Assembly (NCBI RefSeq): GCF_000383855.1
Contig: NZ_KB912877.1
Coordinates: 1,026,616 to 1,090,615, forward strand
From: Methylobacter marinus A45
GTDB taxonomy: Bacteria > Pseudomonadota > Gammaproteobacteria > Methylococcales > Methylomonadaceae
Reading direction: 5' to 3'
Length of the DNA: 64,000 nt
In this document: positions 20,242 to 28,439 of the stretch, piece after piece
Layout: each line of letters opens with the position of its first letter
Numbering within the stretch: the stretch's first letter is position 1
The notes under the pieces: model-generated
What the model was told of the DNA's origin: nothing
The model's database searches: none
Seen by the model: only the letters and a program-made list of their open reading frames with translations
Made by a program: the position numbers and the translations under genes

Positions 20242-20289
20242 TTTTGCTTCTCAACTTAAATTACTAATATTATTTTCCGAAACGACACC

Positions 20290-21405
20290 CTAGCTGGCAT
20301 CGATACCGACATGCCCGGCCACTTCCAGATCAAATCCGGACAAACCGACATATCTTTTTTGAGTCCCCAGCACTTTCAATTTGCGCACCCCGAGGTCAGC
20401 CAGGATCCGCGAGCCGGTCCCCGTCGTGCGCCAGTCCATTGGCTCCACGGCCTGAACCGGATCGGAGATGCCATGATCCTCCAGCTGGTAATGATGAATC
20501 AGTTCTATCAGAGACTTATTGTCTTCGCTCTGCCTGATGATCACCAGTACGCCTCGCCCTTCCTCGGCTATTTTTTGCATGGCTTCGCGGATCGAAACGC
20601 TGCCGCCGCTGCGCCGGGATGCAAACAAATCGTCCAGCAGATTGCGCGCGTGCACCCGGACCAAGACCGGCTCATCGCCCGAAATCCGCCCCATCACCAG
20701 CGCCAGGTGCAGATTATTGTCATTGCGGTCCTGGTAGGCGAAAAGCCTGAAATCGCCGAATTCCGTCGGCAAAGCGCATTCGCTGATACGTTCGAGGGTA
20801 TTTTCATGCTGAATACGATAATGGATCAAATCGGCGATAGTGCCAATTTTAAGATTGTGTTCCTGGGCAAAAACCTCCAGATCGGGCCGTCTGGCCATCG
20901 AGCCGTCTTCATTAAGAATCTCGACGATAACGGCAGCAGGCTCAACGCCGGCCAGACGCGCCAGATCACAGCCCGCCTCGGTATGCCCGGCACGGTTCAA
21001 GACGCCGCCGGGCTTGGCCATTAGCGGGAAAATATGACCGGGCTGCACCAGATCCTCGGCCTTCGCATCGGGGGCGACCGCGGCTTGCACGGTACGCGCC
21101 CGGTCGGCCGCGGAAATACCGGTTGTAACGCCCGTCGCCGCTTCAATCGACACGGTAAAATTGGTCGAATGCGCGGTTTTATTTTCATTGACCATCAACG
21201 GTAATCGCAACTGCTGGCAACGTTCGCTGGTCAGGGTCAGGCAAATCAGGCCGCGGCCGTAGCGGGCCATGAAGTTAATATCCTCGGGACGCGTAAATGG
21301 CGCCGCCATGAGCAGATCGCCCTCGTTCTCACGGTCTTCATCATCCATGATGATAACCATTCTGCCCTGTCGCAGATCTTCTATAATTTCTTCAATCGTA
21401 TTCAC
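20290..21405 (-). CDS. ribB: 3,4-dihydroxy-2-butanone 4-phosphate synthase with a degenerate GTP cyclohydrolase II domain
   Basis: The N-terminal half (about 1-200) is a full RibB domain: [15 protein letters not shown], the [20 protein letters not shown] loop and [14 protein letters not shown]. It makes the four-carbon unit of riboflavin from ribulose 5-phosphate. The C-terminal half resembles RibA but has no zinc ligands. Where RibA has a GSLRCDC-type segment this protein reads [15 protein letters not shown], and the domain has no cysteine at all. GTP cyclohydrolase activity is therefore not expected; a separate ribA should exist elsewhere. The gene follows ribE by 8 bp. Often annotated ribBA. 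Confidence 0.92.
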   Translation of the reverse strand: MNTIEEIIEDLRQGRMVIIMDDEDRENEGDLLMAAPFTRPEDINFMARYGRGLICLTLTSERCQQLRLPLMVNENKTAHSTNFTVSIEAATGVTTGISAADRARTVQAAVAPDAKAEDLVQPGHIFPLMAKPGGVLNRAGHTEAGCDLARLAGVEPAAVIVEILNEDGSMARRPDLEVFAQEHNLKIGTIADLIHYRIQHENTLERISECALPTEFGDFRLFAYQDRNDNNLHLALVMGRISGDEPVLVRVHARNLLDDLFASRRSGGSVSIREAMQKIAEEGRGVLVIIRQSEDNKSLIELIHHYQLEDHGISDPVQAVEPMDWRTTGTGSRILADLGVRKLKVLGTQKRYVGLSGFDLEVAGHVGIDAS

Positions 21406-21413
21406 TGATGCCT

Positions 21414-22070
21414 CTAACCCAAAAAACCGGCTTGTTGCAATAAAGACTCGGTCACGCCGCCTTGCGCACAGGCCGCCGCCTCGCCCTTCATCAAGCGCTC
21501 CATGTAGCGAGCCAGCAAATCGACTTCCAGATTAACCCGGGTCCCGGGCACAGCCTCGCCCAGCGTCGTTTCCTTCAGCGTATGCGGCACGATATTGACG
21601 CTGAACACGGCGCCATCCACATCGTTGACGGTCAGACTGATGCCATTGATGCAAATGGACCCTTTTTCGGCGATATATTTGGCCAGGCTATCGGGCGCCT
21701 TGAATTTAAACCGAAAAGAGCGGCCATCCGGTTTTTTTTCGACCACCATACCGATGCCATCCACATGCCCGCTGACGATGTGCCCGCCCATGCGCGTGGA
21801 AGGCGTCAAAGCCAGTTCCAGATTAACCGACGTCCCGACAACCGCTTCGCTTAGCAAGGTTCGGGACAGCGTCTCATTGGACACGTCGGCGCAAAAATAA
21901 TCCTTGCCCAGTTCGACCGCCGTCAGGCAGACGCCGTTAACGGCGATGCTGTCGCCGAGGGCGACGTCATTAAGCGGCAACTTGCCGGTGTTAATTTTGA
22001 ACCGGCAATCACCAGCGCGATGTTCGATGGCCGTTATTGTCCCGATAGCCAGTATGATGCCTGTAAACAT
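21414..22070 (-). CDS. ribE: Riboflavin synthase alpha chain
   Basis: Last step of the pathway, dismutation of two lumazines to riboflavin. 218 aa made of two lumazine-binding repeats. The first begins [12 protein letters not shown] and contains [11 protein letters not shown]; the second contains [12 protein letters not shown] and [12 protein letters not shown]. Sits 15 bp after ribD. Named ribC in some organisms. Confidence 0.95.
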   Translation of the reverse strand: MFTGIILAIGTITAIEHRAGDCRFKINTGKLPLNDVALGDSIAVNGVCLTAVELGKDYFCADVSNETLSRTLLSEAVVGTSVNLELALTPSTRMGGHIVSGHVDGIGMVVEKKPDGRSFRFKFKAPDSLAKYIAEKGSICINGISLTVNDVDGAVFSVNIVPHTLKETTLGEAVPGTRVNLEVDLLARYMERLMKGEAAACAQGGVTESLLQQAGFLG

Positions 22071-22085
22071 GGAAAGTACCCTTGA

Positions 22086-23174
22086 TTACCGCGATGTAAG
22101 TGTGAATTTTAAATCCGGACCTATCTGTCTGACATCGCGTAAATGAAAATTTTTCTTGTCGCTCATATGCCGCATGCCCGGCACGGTAAATAATCCGCGC
22201 CCTTGATCGCCCAGAACGCAGGGCGCCATATAGACTATCCATTCATCGACCCGGTTTTCAGCCAGCAAGGCCCCATTCAGAATGGCACCCGCTTCCACCA
22301 ATACCTCATTGATCTGCTGCTCGGCCAAAAAATCCAGGACCTTATTCAGATCAAGCCGATCGCGGCGGCCGGCCAGACCGTAAACTTCAAAGCCGGCCTG
22401 CAGCAGCGGCTGCCACCGTTTCTCATCCTGCGAACAGGTTAAAATCAGGCTGCGCCCCGGCAAGCTTGCCATACGCGCCGTCACCGGCATCCTCAGATGC
22501 GAGTCCAGCACGACCCTGAGCGGCTGCACGACCTCGTCATCCAGGCGCGCATTCAGCGCCGGATCGTCGGCCAGCACGGTATTAATCCCGGTCAGGATCG
22601 CCGAACTTTGCGCCCTTAACTTATGGACGTCGGCCCTGGCCTCGGCTGAGGTAATCCATTTGCTTTCGCCCGATGCCATGGCAGTCCTGCCGTCCAGGCT
22701 CATCGCCAGCTTGCTGCGCACGAAAGGGCGATTCTCGGCCATTCTTTTGACAAACCCTGGGTTTAATGCCCGGGCATCCTGTTCCAATACGCCGCAACTG
22801 ACTTCAACGCCGGCCGCTTTCAGCTTTTCCAGACCGCGGCCGGCCACTAACGGATTCGGATCCTGCATCGCCGCCACGACCCGGCTGACGCCGGCCTGTA
22901 TCAGCGCATCGCAGCAAGGCGGGGTTTTGCCGTGATGACTGCAAGGCTCCAATGTCACATAGGCTGTCGCGCCCCTGGCATCGGCCACGGTTTTCAAGGC
23001 CTCGACTTCCGCATGCCCCTGGCCGGCTTTAGCATGCCAGCCTTCGCCTATCACGGTGCCCTCCCGGACTAATACACAGCCGACACGCGGATTCGGATCG
23101 GTCGTATAGCGGCCTCTTTTAGCCAGCATAATAGCTCTCGCCATGTAAACGGCATCTTGCTGTGTTGACTGCAT
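22086..23174 (-). CDS. ribD: Bifunctional riboflavin deaminase/reductase
   Basis: Second and third steps of the GTP branch. The N-terminal deaminase (about 1-145) has the zinc motifs HAEVEAL and PCSHHGKTPPC. The C-terminal part (about 148-362) is the NADPH-dependent reductase (RSKLAMSLDGRTAMASGESK). Only 3 bp after nrdR and 15 bp before ribE, so clearly one operon. No FMN riboswitch precedes any of these genes. Confidence 0.95.
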   Translation of the reverse strand: MQSTQQDAVYMARAIMLAKRGRYTTDPNPRVGCVLVREGTVIGEGWHAKAGQGHAEVEALKTVADARGATAYVTLEPCSHHGKTPPCCDALIQAGVSRVVAAMQDPNPLVAGRGLEKLKAAGVEVSCGVLEQDARALNPGFVKRMAENRPFVRSKLAMSLDGRTAMASGESKWITSAEARADVHKLRAQSSAILTGINTVLADDPALNARLDDEVVQPLRVVLDSHLRMPVTARMASLPGRSLILTCSQDEKRWQPLLQAGFEVYGLAGRRDRLDLNKVLDFLAEQQINEVLVEAGAILNGALLAENRVDEWIVYMAPCVLGDQGRGLFTVPGMRHMSDKKNFHLRDVRQIGPDLKFTLTSR

Positions 23175-23177
23175 CAG

Positions 23178-23630
23178 CTATTTTTTCTGTAAATGCTCAA
23201 TCATGTCGGTGAATTCACTGACATCCTGGAAACTGCGATAAACCGAGGCAAAACGCACAAACGCAACATGATCCAGCACACTCAATTCCCTCATGACCTT
23301 CTCGCCCAGTTCCTGCGCCGATATCTCGCGTTCGCCTTTGGCCATCAGCTCTCTTTTGATGCGATTAATGGCCGCCTCGATATCATCGCTGCCGACCGGG
23401 CGTTTTTCCAGGGCCCGCAACATGCCCGAACGCAGTTTATTTTCCTCGAACGGCTCGCGAATGCCATTGCGCTTGACAATGCGCGGCAACGTTAATTCGG
23501 CCGCCTCATATGTCGTAAATCTTTCTTTACAGGCGATACATTCGCGCCGACGACGAACCTGATCGCCTTCATTCGCCAGTCGCGAATCGATAACGCGCGT
23601 ATCTTGTGCTCCGCAGAACGGACATCGCAT
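23178..23630 (-). CDS. nrdR: Transcriptional repressor NrdR
   Basis: Zinc-ribbon plus ATP-cone repressor of ribonucleotide reductase genes, sensing (d)ATP. 150 aa. The zinc ribbon uses MRCPFCG and [12 protein letters not shown]; the ATP-cone follows ([20 protein letters not shown]). First gene of the nrdR-ribDEBAH-nusB-thiL-pgpA run. No nrd gene is in the window. Confidence 0.96.
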   Translation of the reverse strand: MRCPFCGAQDTRVIDSRLANEGDQVRRRRECIACKERFTTYEAAELTLPRIVKRNGIREPFEENKLRSGMLRALEKRPVGSDDIEAAINRIKRELMAKGEREISAQELGEKVMRELSVLDHVAFVRFASVYRSFQDVSEFTDMIEHLQKK

Positions 23631-23689
23631 AACTTAAGCCACTTGTCTCGTGGACCGGCAATCCGGTCTTCAAATTCAAAATTGCCAAT

Positions 23690-23698
23690 TTTATAACA
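23690..23698 (-). promoter_or_regulatory. Extended -10 promoter upstream of nrdR
   Basis: On the minus strand TGTTATAAA (23698-23690) is an extended -10 element about 60 bases before the nrdR start. No convincing -35 box accompanies it. The same 14-base stretch TTGTGTTATAAAAT occurs in front of adk. Confidence 0.5.
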
Positions 23699-23807
23699 CA
23701 ATGCCCGATCTCCGTGTTTTATTTTTCTAATCCATAAGATCACGCTATTCAAATCACAGCTGCAAATGGATATAGTGTCATGCTCGAACAACCACCAACC
23801 CGACAAG

Positions 23808-24458
23808 ATGAGAGAACAGGAAGGCGTCATCAAGTATCGTCTGGACCACAGGCAGCAATCGTTCAATCCCGCGTCCCCATTAACCGGGCTCAATGCCTGG
23901 CGCACCGTGTTTTTCCGGCTCGGCCTTATCGGACAATGCGTCGATAGATACGACAACATCGGATTCGGCAATATCAGCCAGCGACTGGAGCCCGGCAGTC
24001 ACCAGTTCATCGTCAGCGGCACGCAAACCGGGCATATCGAGCAATTAAAACCCGAACATTACTGCCTTGTCGTTAAAGCCGAACCCGAAAAAAACCGGAT
24101 TCAGTCCCTCGGCCTTTGCAAACCCTCCTCCGAATCCCTGACACATGCCTGCGTCTATGCCCGGAGCCCAGCCATACAAGCAGTCATACACGTGCACAGC
24201 CCTGAAATCTGGCGCCAGACCCAAGCACTCAACCTGCCCCATACTCCGCCTGATATCCCCTACGGCACAGTGGAAATGGCAATAGCGGTCAAGCAACTGT
24301 TTCAATCCGGAAATATGCGGCATGCCTCAATATTTACCATGCTCGGCCATGAAGACGGCGTGGTGTCTTTCGGCAACACGCCGCAGTCGGCGGCCTGGGA
24401 ATTGATTAAACAATTATCATTGGCCATCGGCATTGAACAGCAATCCAATAATGAATAG
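23808..24458 (+). CDS. Class II aldolase/adducin-fold protein
   Basis: A 216-aa member of the superfamily that includes fuculose- and ribulose-phosphate aldolases/epimerases and methylthioribulose-phosphate dehydratase. Metal-binding histidines are suggested by IHVHSPEIW in the middle and LGHEDGVVSFG near the end. The glycine-rich NIGFGNISQRL is the phosphate-binding-type loop. I start at the ATG at 23808 (MREQEGVIKY); an ATG at 23766 in frame is possible, and neither has a strong ribosome site. The substrate is not deducible. grxC follows after 36 bp. Confidence 0.75.
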   Translation: MREQEGVIKYRLDHRQQSFNPASPLTGLNAWRTVFFRLGLIGQCVDRYDNIGFGNISQRLEPGSHQFIVSGTQTGHIEQLKPEHYCLVVKAEPEKNRIQSLGLCKPSSESLTHACVYARSPAIQAVIHVHSPEIWRQTQALNLPHTPPDIPYGTVEMAIAVKQLFQSGNMRHASIFTMLGHEDGVVSFGNTPQSAAWELIKQLSLAIGIEQQSNNE

Positions 24459-24494
24459 AATAGCCGTCATATATTAGCCCTTATTAATAAACAC

Positions 24495-24755
24495 ATGCCC
24501 GAGATACTGATCTATACATCCAACCTTTGCCCCTACTGCATTATGGCAAAGCGCCTGCTCGACAAAAAAGGCGCCCGCTATACCGAGCTTAATGTCGACA
24601 GCCAACCCGGCCTGAGAGAGGAAATGATGCGCAAAACCAGGCGCCGGACCGTGCCCCAGATTTATATCGGCGAACATCATGTCGGCGGCTTTGATGATCT
24701 GTACGCTCTGGAACAGCAAAAGAAACTGGATGCCATGCTGGCGGACGCCCTTTAA
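24495..24755 (+). CDS. grxC: Glutaredoxin 3
   Basis: Glutathione-dependent thiol-disulfide oxidoreductase of 86 aa. The active site is C12-P-Y-C15. TVPQIYIG supplies the cis-Pro, and GGFDDLYALE the glutathione-contact GG-D motif. In plus orientation between the aldolase-like gene and the thioesterase. In E. coli grxC is next to secB, which is not here. Confidence 0.92.
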   Translation: MPEILIYTSNLCPYCIMAKRLLDKKGARYTELNVDSQPGLREEMMRKTRRRTVPQIYIGEHHVGGFDDLYALEQQKKLDAMLADAL

Positions 24756-24855
24756 CCACAATAACTTTCCCGCATTAATCGCTGTCGTCTGTTAATACTC
24801 ACCCGGCACCGAAGCAAGCCAATTTTCAGACATTCTTATAAACACGAGGCGTACG

Positions 24856-25254
24856 ATGGATCACTACAAACTGGTTTTACCCGAACATCTGAATCATTAC
24901 GGCTATTTATTCGGCGGCAATCTGCTGCAGTGGATAGATGAAATCGGCTATATCGCCGCCAATCTACAGTTTCCGGGCCATGAATTCGTCACGATTGGAC
25001 TTGATAACGTGGTGTTCAAACAGAGCATCAAGCTCGGCTCCATCCTGAAGTTTGAATCGAATCTGATCAGGCTCGGCAAGACGTCGGCAACCTATAACGT
25101 CAAGGTATCATGCGAGGATCGCGATACTGGCAGCATCGCCCAGGTGTTTGAAACCAACATCACGTTCGTCAGCATCGACAAGAACGGCAGGAAGAAGCCG
25201 ATTAATAAAAGCGGCCCTGACTTGCAGGCCGATCCAGGAACCATCATTCCTTAA
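24856..25254 (+). CDS. Acyl-CoA thioesterase (hotdog fold)
   Basis: A 132-aa protein of the BFIT/YciA-type thioesterase group. The hotdog helix region NHYGYLFGGNLLQWIDEIGY carries the N...G...GG...D pattern of catalytic residues in this group. The start has GAGG eight bases upstream. Expected role is hydrolysis of acyl-CoA thioesters in the cytoplasm; chain-length specificity cannot be read. Last clear gene before a 1.2-kb gene-poor stretch. Confidence 0.85.
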   Translation: MDHYKLVLPEHLNHYGYLFGGNLLQWIDEIGYIAANLQFPGHEFVTIGLDNVVFKQSIKLGSILKFESNLIRLGKTSATYNVKVSCEDRDTGSIAQVFETNITFVSIDKNGRKKPINKSGPDLQADPGTIIP

Positions 25255-25545
25255 TCCGGCCAGCATTCGCAAACGCAAACCCGACACGCTATCGTCAAGC
25301 CAACGGTGCTCAGCTCACTTTAAAATTTTCTTGCACGCCAATCAGACCTTCCGCCGCTCATGCAAGCAACGCTCGAAAATTGTAGCAAAGTCGACAACAA
25401 AATGGATTTTGTCGCTCGAAAAAGCGGTTATATGCCATTGAATAAGGCTTTGTGCAATAGCCTGTCAAATGGTCACCGCGCAAACTGAAGCGATTTATTC
25501 AGCTTAAAGCGCATCACTTTTCGATGCGGCCACCTTCTTTTGAGC

Positions 25546-25579
25546 AAAAAAAAGCGCCCTATCCGAGATATAGGACGCC
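25546..25579 (-). terminator. Strong intrinsic terminator on the minus strand
   Basis: Nine-pair stem with a 7-base loop followed by T8, reading toward lower coordinates. It cannot serve the thioesterase gene on the plus strand, and nothing annotated on the minus strand leads into it. Confidence 0.7.
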
Positions 25580-25619
25580 AGAAGGTACAAACTTAAGGAG
25601 GATGAAGCAATCACGTTTA
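25546..25619 (-). ncRNA. Candidate small RNA with intrinsic terminator
   Basis: Inference from sequence features. A strong minus-strand terminator ends here: a 9-bp stem (GCGTCCTAT, 25578-25570, with ATAGGGCGC, 25562-25554, one G-T pair) and eight Ts at 25553-25546. No minus-strand gene lies just upstream of it. About 12 bases before the proposed start is a GG-N10-GC element (TTGGCATTATTAATGCT) of sigma-54 type. The short transcript would contain TTCATCCTCCTTAAG, complementary to Shine-Dalgarno sequences. Boundaries are approximate. Confidence 0.4.
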
Positions 25620-25629
25620 TTTATTCTCT

Positions 25630-25646
25630 AGCATTAATAATGCCAA
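25630..25646 (-). promoter_or_regulatory. Possible sigma-54-type promoter for the small RNA
   Basis: TTGGCATTATTAATGCT on the minus strand has the invariant GG and GC ten bases apart (25644-25643 and 25632-25631). The -12 part is imperfect (ATGC instead of TTGC). The sequence is also a GCATTATTAATGC near-palindrome, so it may be something else. Confidence 0.3.
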
Positions 25647-25829
25647 CATCCAAATAGTCCAGTATTCAGTCAGTTATCATCAGTACGTTTTTATCGCTCG
25701 ATGCCAGTACTTTTCTTGCACCAAACAAAGAACTGTTTTTCGCTCATAACGCACCGAAATAGTGCATTCAAGACTTTTAGGCCGAACTTTCTTAAGATCG
25801 CAACGCGATTTAAGACCGCACAGGGATAA

Positions 25830-26222
25830 ATCAATTTGCGTCCGGGAGTCGAAAAAGCCTTGCGGGAGGACAAAGTACACACTGATTTCGCCAAAAAAAT
25901 ATGGAAGATGACCGAACAGAGGCCAAGCAAGTGATGAATACCCGCCTGCAAAGCCGATACCATGGATCTGCCGGCGCCAAACTGCGCACTCCCCTACAAA
26001 TCCAACTCCACCCGACCCTGTCGCTCGAAGCCGGCTATCGGGCTGGCGACTGGCCCATTCCTGTTGAAGCCGTGAAATCCGTTTTTATCCCGCCAGATTG
26101 ATGACCTGGAACCCTTGCTGACCCGACATGGCAACCACATCAGCGTTCAAATCTACTATCTAACAGCGGCCCTCGAACCGAACGAGCATGACGCCTGGTT
26201 TACTGCCATCGGGCCAACGTGA
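25830..26222 (+). pseudogene. Possible decayed coding stretch in three alternating frames
   Basis: Protein-like sequence appears in frame 3 (25830 to about 25931, containing EKALREDKVHTDFAKKIWKM), then frame 2 (to 26098, containing HPTLSLEAGYRAGDWPIPVE), then frame 3 again (26100-26222, containing NHISVQIYYLTAALEPNEHD and ending TGA at 26220-26222). The frame moves by one base and then back, as expected of a gene with two small indels. I do not recognise the product. The rest of 25255-26429 shows no other gene; a chance pattern is possible. Confidence 0.3.
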
Positions 26223-26429
26223 TATCCATGCACATCCGGATAAGGTTTTTCCGACACGAAACCACAGCGGTCTCGCTAGTACTGAATCGCCCCGGATCAG
26301 CAGGCTGATGATCAGACCTTCATTCTGGGGGCGAAACTTGACGTTATCGCACTACACCGTTTTTTGATGCTTTTTACGTTTTGCCGAAATAATTTTTGCC
26401 TGCCAAATGCATTCGATTAAAATTGCAGC

Positions 26430-26873
26430 ATGGCTATATTCCGCAACTTAACATTTCAGCGCGTATTGAGTTTGATCTTTTTGTGTACTGCGCTACTGTC
26501 ACAAACACAGATACTGTTTGCCTGCGAACTGATGGATGGTAAACCGAAGCTGGTTTGCTGTTGCGGGGAGTCCATGCCTGATGCTTGTTCGATGAGTGAG
26601 GCCTTCGCCATTCAGGAAAATATGGATCAAGGCCATTGCTGTGACGTCAGCCAGGATTCATTGACAGATGTTGCCACGGCACCCAACTCCTCGACGGTTG
26701 ATTTTCTGACCTTGTTGCTGGACGGACCACAACCTCCACCGCTCATTGAATATCAGGATATTTTGCCCGCGTCCTTGCAAGCCGATCTCAGACTTGCAAT
26801 CCCACCGTATGCACCGCTGCTGCTGAGCAGTGACAAATACACGTATCTGCTCACCCGTCGTCTTCGGATATAA
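26430..26873 (+). CDS. Cys-rich secreted protein preceding the Cus-type operon
   Basis: 147 aa with an N-terminal signal segment (RVLSLIFLCTALLSQTQILF) and two Cys clusters in the first half: CELMDGKPKLVCCCGESMPD with further Cys after it, and GHCCDVS. The second half is hydrophobic and proline-rich. The length, Cys clusters and place in front of a metal-efflux operon resemble CopL-like metal-responsive proteins, but homology is not certain. It probably binds Cu or a similar soft metal in the periplasm. A 196-bp gap with a TGTAAC-N9-GTTACA inverted repeat (26935-26955) separates it from cusC. Confidence 0.65.
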   Translation: MAIFRNLTFQRVLSLIFLCTALLSQTQILFACELMDGKPKLVCCCGESMPDACSMSEAFAIQENMDQGHCCDVSQDSLTDVATAPNSSTVDFLTLLLDGPQPPPLIEYQDILPASLQADLRLAIPPYAPLLLSSDKYTYLLTRRLRI

Positions 26874-26934
26874 ACCGGATTCTCTTTCTGATACGCATCT
26901 GTTCGCCCGCGATTTTAAGCGGGTGTGAGTCAGA

Positions 26935-26955
26935 TGTAACACGCCTTCTGTTACA
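26935..26955. promoter_or_regulatory. Inverted repeat upstream of the Cus-type operon
   Basis: TGTAAC and GTTACA are perfectly inverted with a 9-base spacer, 115 bases before cusC. It could be an operator for a metal regulator, but no regulator gene is nearby. Confidence 0.3.
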
Positions 26956-27069
26956 CACGTAATTCCTTTTTGTGCCTACAGCCCACCGGATTGTATTGCA
27001 GCGAAGGACCGTATTCCTATTTGCAGAGTTGGCTTACATCTGAATTGCTTTATTGTTAAAGAGACTCCC

Positions 27070-28437
27070 ATGAAATCCAACTATCATCCTGTTCGTTTGA
27101 TGTTACTGGTTCTAGCCCTAAGCAGGACCACAAACCCACTAGCCGCTGAAGCCATTTTTAATCAGGGCGGCGAATCATTCCCGGCTATCCCTGCCCGTCC
27201 TCTTTCGGGCGCTTCGCGTGCAAATCCGCTTCAGGCGGATTTGGTCTTGTCATCAACCCAATTGATATCTGCCGTACTGGCTGCGAATCCTCAACTGGAA
27301 GTTGTCCGGGCGATTTGGCAGGCCTCCGTTGCGCGCATTGACCAACAATCAGCATTGGATGACCCGATGCTTGCCTATAGCATGGCGCCCCAGACAGTGG
27401 GCAGTCCGCAGACTGCCTTCGGACAGCGCATTGAAATTTCGCAGAAAATACCCTGGCCGGGGAAATTACGATTGCGCGAGGAAGCCGCGACTCATGAAGC
27501 CCAAGCAGCCAGCGAAAACATAGATGCATTAAGGCTGTTCATAGCAGCTACAGCCAAAACGCTTTTTGCTGACTGGTATTACATTCATCAGGCCATCGGG
27601 ATCAACCGGATTAACCGGGCGTTATTGAAACAATTTCGGAACATTGCCGTTAGCCGCTACAGCACCGGCCAGGCCAGCAAACAGGACGCTCTGCATGCCG
27701 ATGTGGAACTTGCACTGCTTGAGCATCAGGCTATTGTGCGCGAACGCGAACGGCGGACGATTCTTGCCCGTCTTAATACGCTGCTGAATCGCCCACCCGA
27801 TGAGTCCCTTCCGCCTCCTTCAAAGCTGCCCGAGATCAGCTCTCTACCCGATGCACACTCATTGCATAACAACGCCCTGCAATCACGCCCTGAACTTAAA
27901 CAGCTGATTGCGCGCATTCAGGCTGCCAGAGCCAAAACCGAACTGGCGACCAAGACGTTCTATCCTGATATAAACCTGACGGCGGGTTATAACAGTTTGT
28001 GGGACAACGATAATAAGCGTGTCACCATCGGTATTGGCGTCAATCTTCCGCTGGATCAAAGCAAACGCCGCGCCGCCGAAAGAGAAGCGCAGGCCAGGAT
28101 GAAACAGGACGAGTGGAACCGCATTGATCAGATCGCTAAAATCAGGGAAGAGGTGCAGATCGCATACGAACGTACTGATGAAAGCATCCATGTGTTCCAG
28201 TTGTATCAAAATAAACTGTTACCTTTGGCTGACGAAAACCTCGAAGCCGCAATAGCGGATTACCGGGCAGGCAGAGGCGATTTTCTGACGCTGATCAGTA
28301 GCGAGAAAAACCGCATGCAGACCCAGTTGCAAGCTGAGCAGGCACTGGCTGATACGCATCGGCATCTTGCCGAGCTTGAGCGCGCAGCGGGCAACCTTGA
28401 GCCCTTGTCCGCAGTGGACCAGGCAGAGGCGTTGTAA
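27070..28437 (+). CDS. cusC: TolC-family outer membrane channel of the Cus-type efflux pump
   Basis: Outer-membrane factor of a tripartite heavy-metal exporter. 455 aa with a signal peptide (cleavage near LAAEA) and two OEP repeats rich in alpha-helical barrel sequence. The repeat ends show typical signatures (SRYSTGQASKQDALHADVEL and ADYRAGRGDFLTLISSEKNR). Two bases separate it from the adaptor gene. E. coli CusC is acylated; I see no clear lipobox here, so it is better called a CusC/CzcC-like TolC protein. Confidence 0.85.
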   Translation: MKSNYHPVRLMLLVLALSRTTNPLAAEAIFNQGGESFPAIPARPLSGASRANPLQADLVLSSTQLISAVLAANPQLEVVRAIWQASVARIDQQSALDDPMLAYSMAPQTVGSPQTAFGQRIEISQKIPWPGKLRLREEAATHEAQAASENIDALRLFIAATAKTLFADWYYIHQAIGINRINRALLKQFRNIAVSRYSTGQASKQDALHADVELALLEHQAIVRERERRTILARLNTLLNRPPDESLPPPSKLPEISSLPDAHSLHNNALQSRPELKQLIARIQAARAKTELATKTFYPDINLTAGYNSLWDNDNKRVTIGIGVNLPLDQSKRRAAEREAQARMKQDEWNRIDQIAKIREEVQIAYERTDESIHVFQLYQNKLLPLADENLEAAIADYRAGRGDFLTLISSEKNRMQTQLQAEQALADTHRHLAELERAAGNLEPLSAVDQAEAL

Positions 28438-28439
28438 TC

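Noticed and set aside
23631-23765. FMN riboswitch in front of the riboflavin genes
   Set aside because: Neither the nrdR leader nor the small gaps between rib genes contain the conserved RFN-type helices or room for them.
25591-25630. Leader peptide MKQSRLFIL with AAGGAGG just upstream
   Set aside because: The Shine-Dalgarno abuts the ATG with no spacing, and no gene follows on the plus strand. The stretch is better explained as the complement of the small RNA candidate.
25680-25963. Two minus-strand frames of 66 and 90 codons
   Set aside because: They overlap each other in different frames, have no ribosome site and have no recognisable protein character.
26278-26336. Integron attC-like or IS-end hairpin (TCGCCCC ... 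GGGGGCGA)
   Set aside because: The arms pair over only 7-8 bases, and no integrase, transposase or core-site sequence accompanies them.
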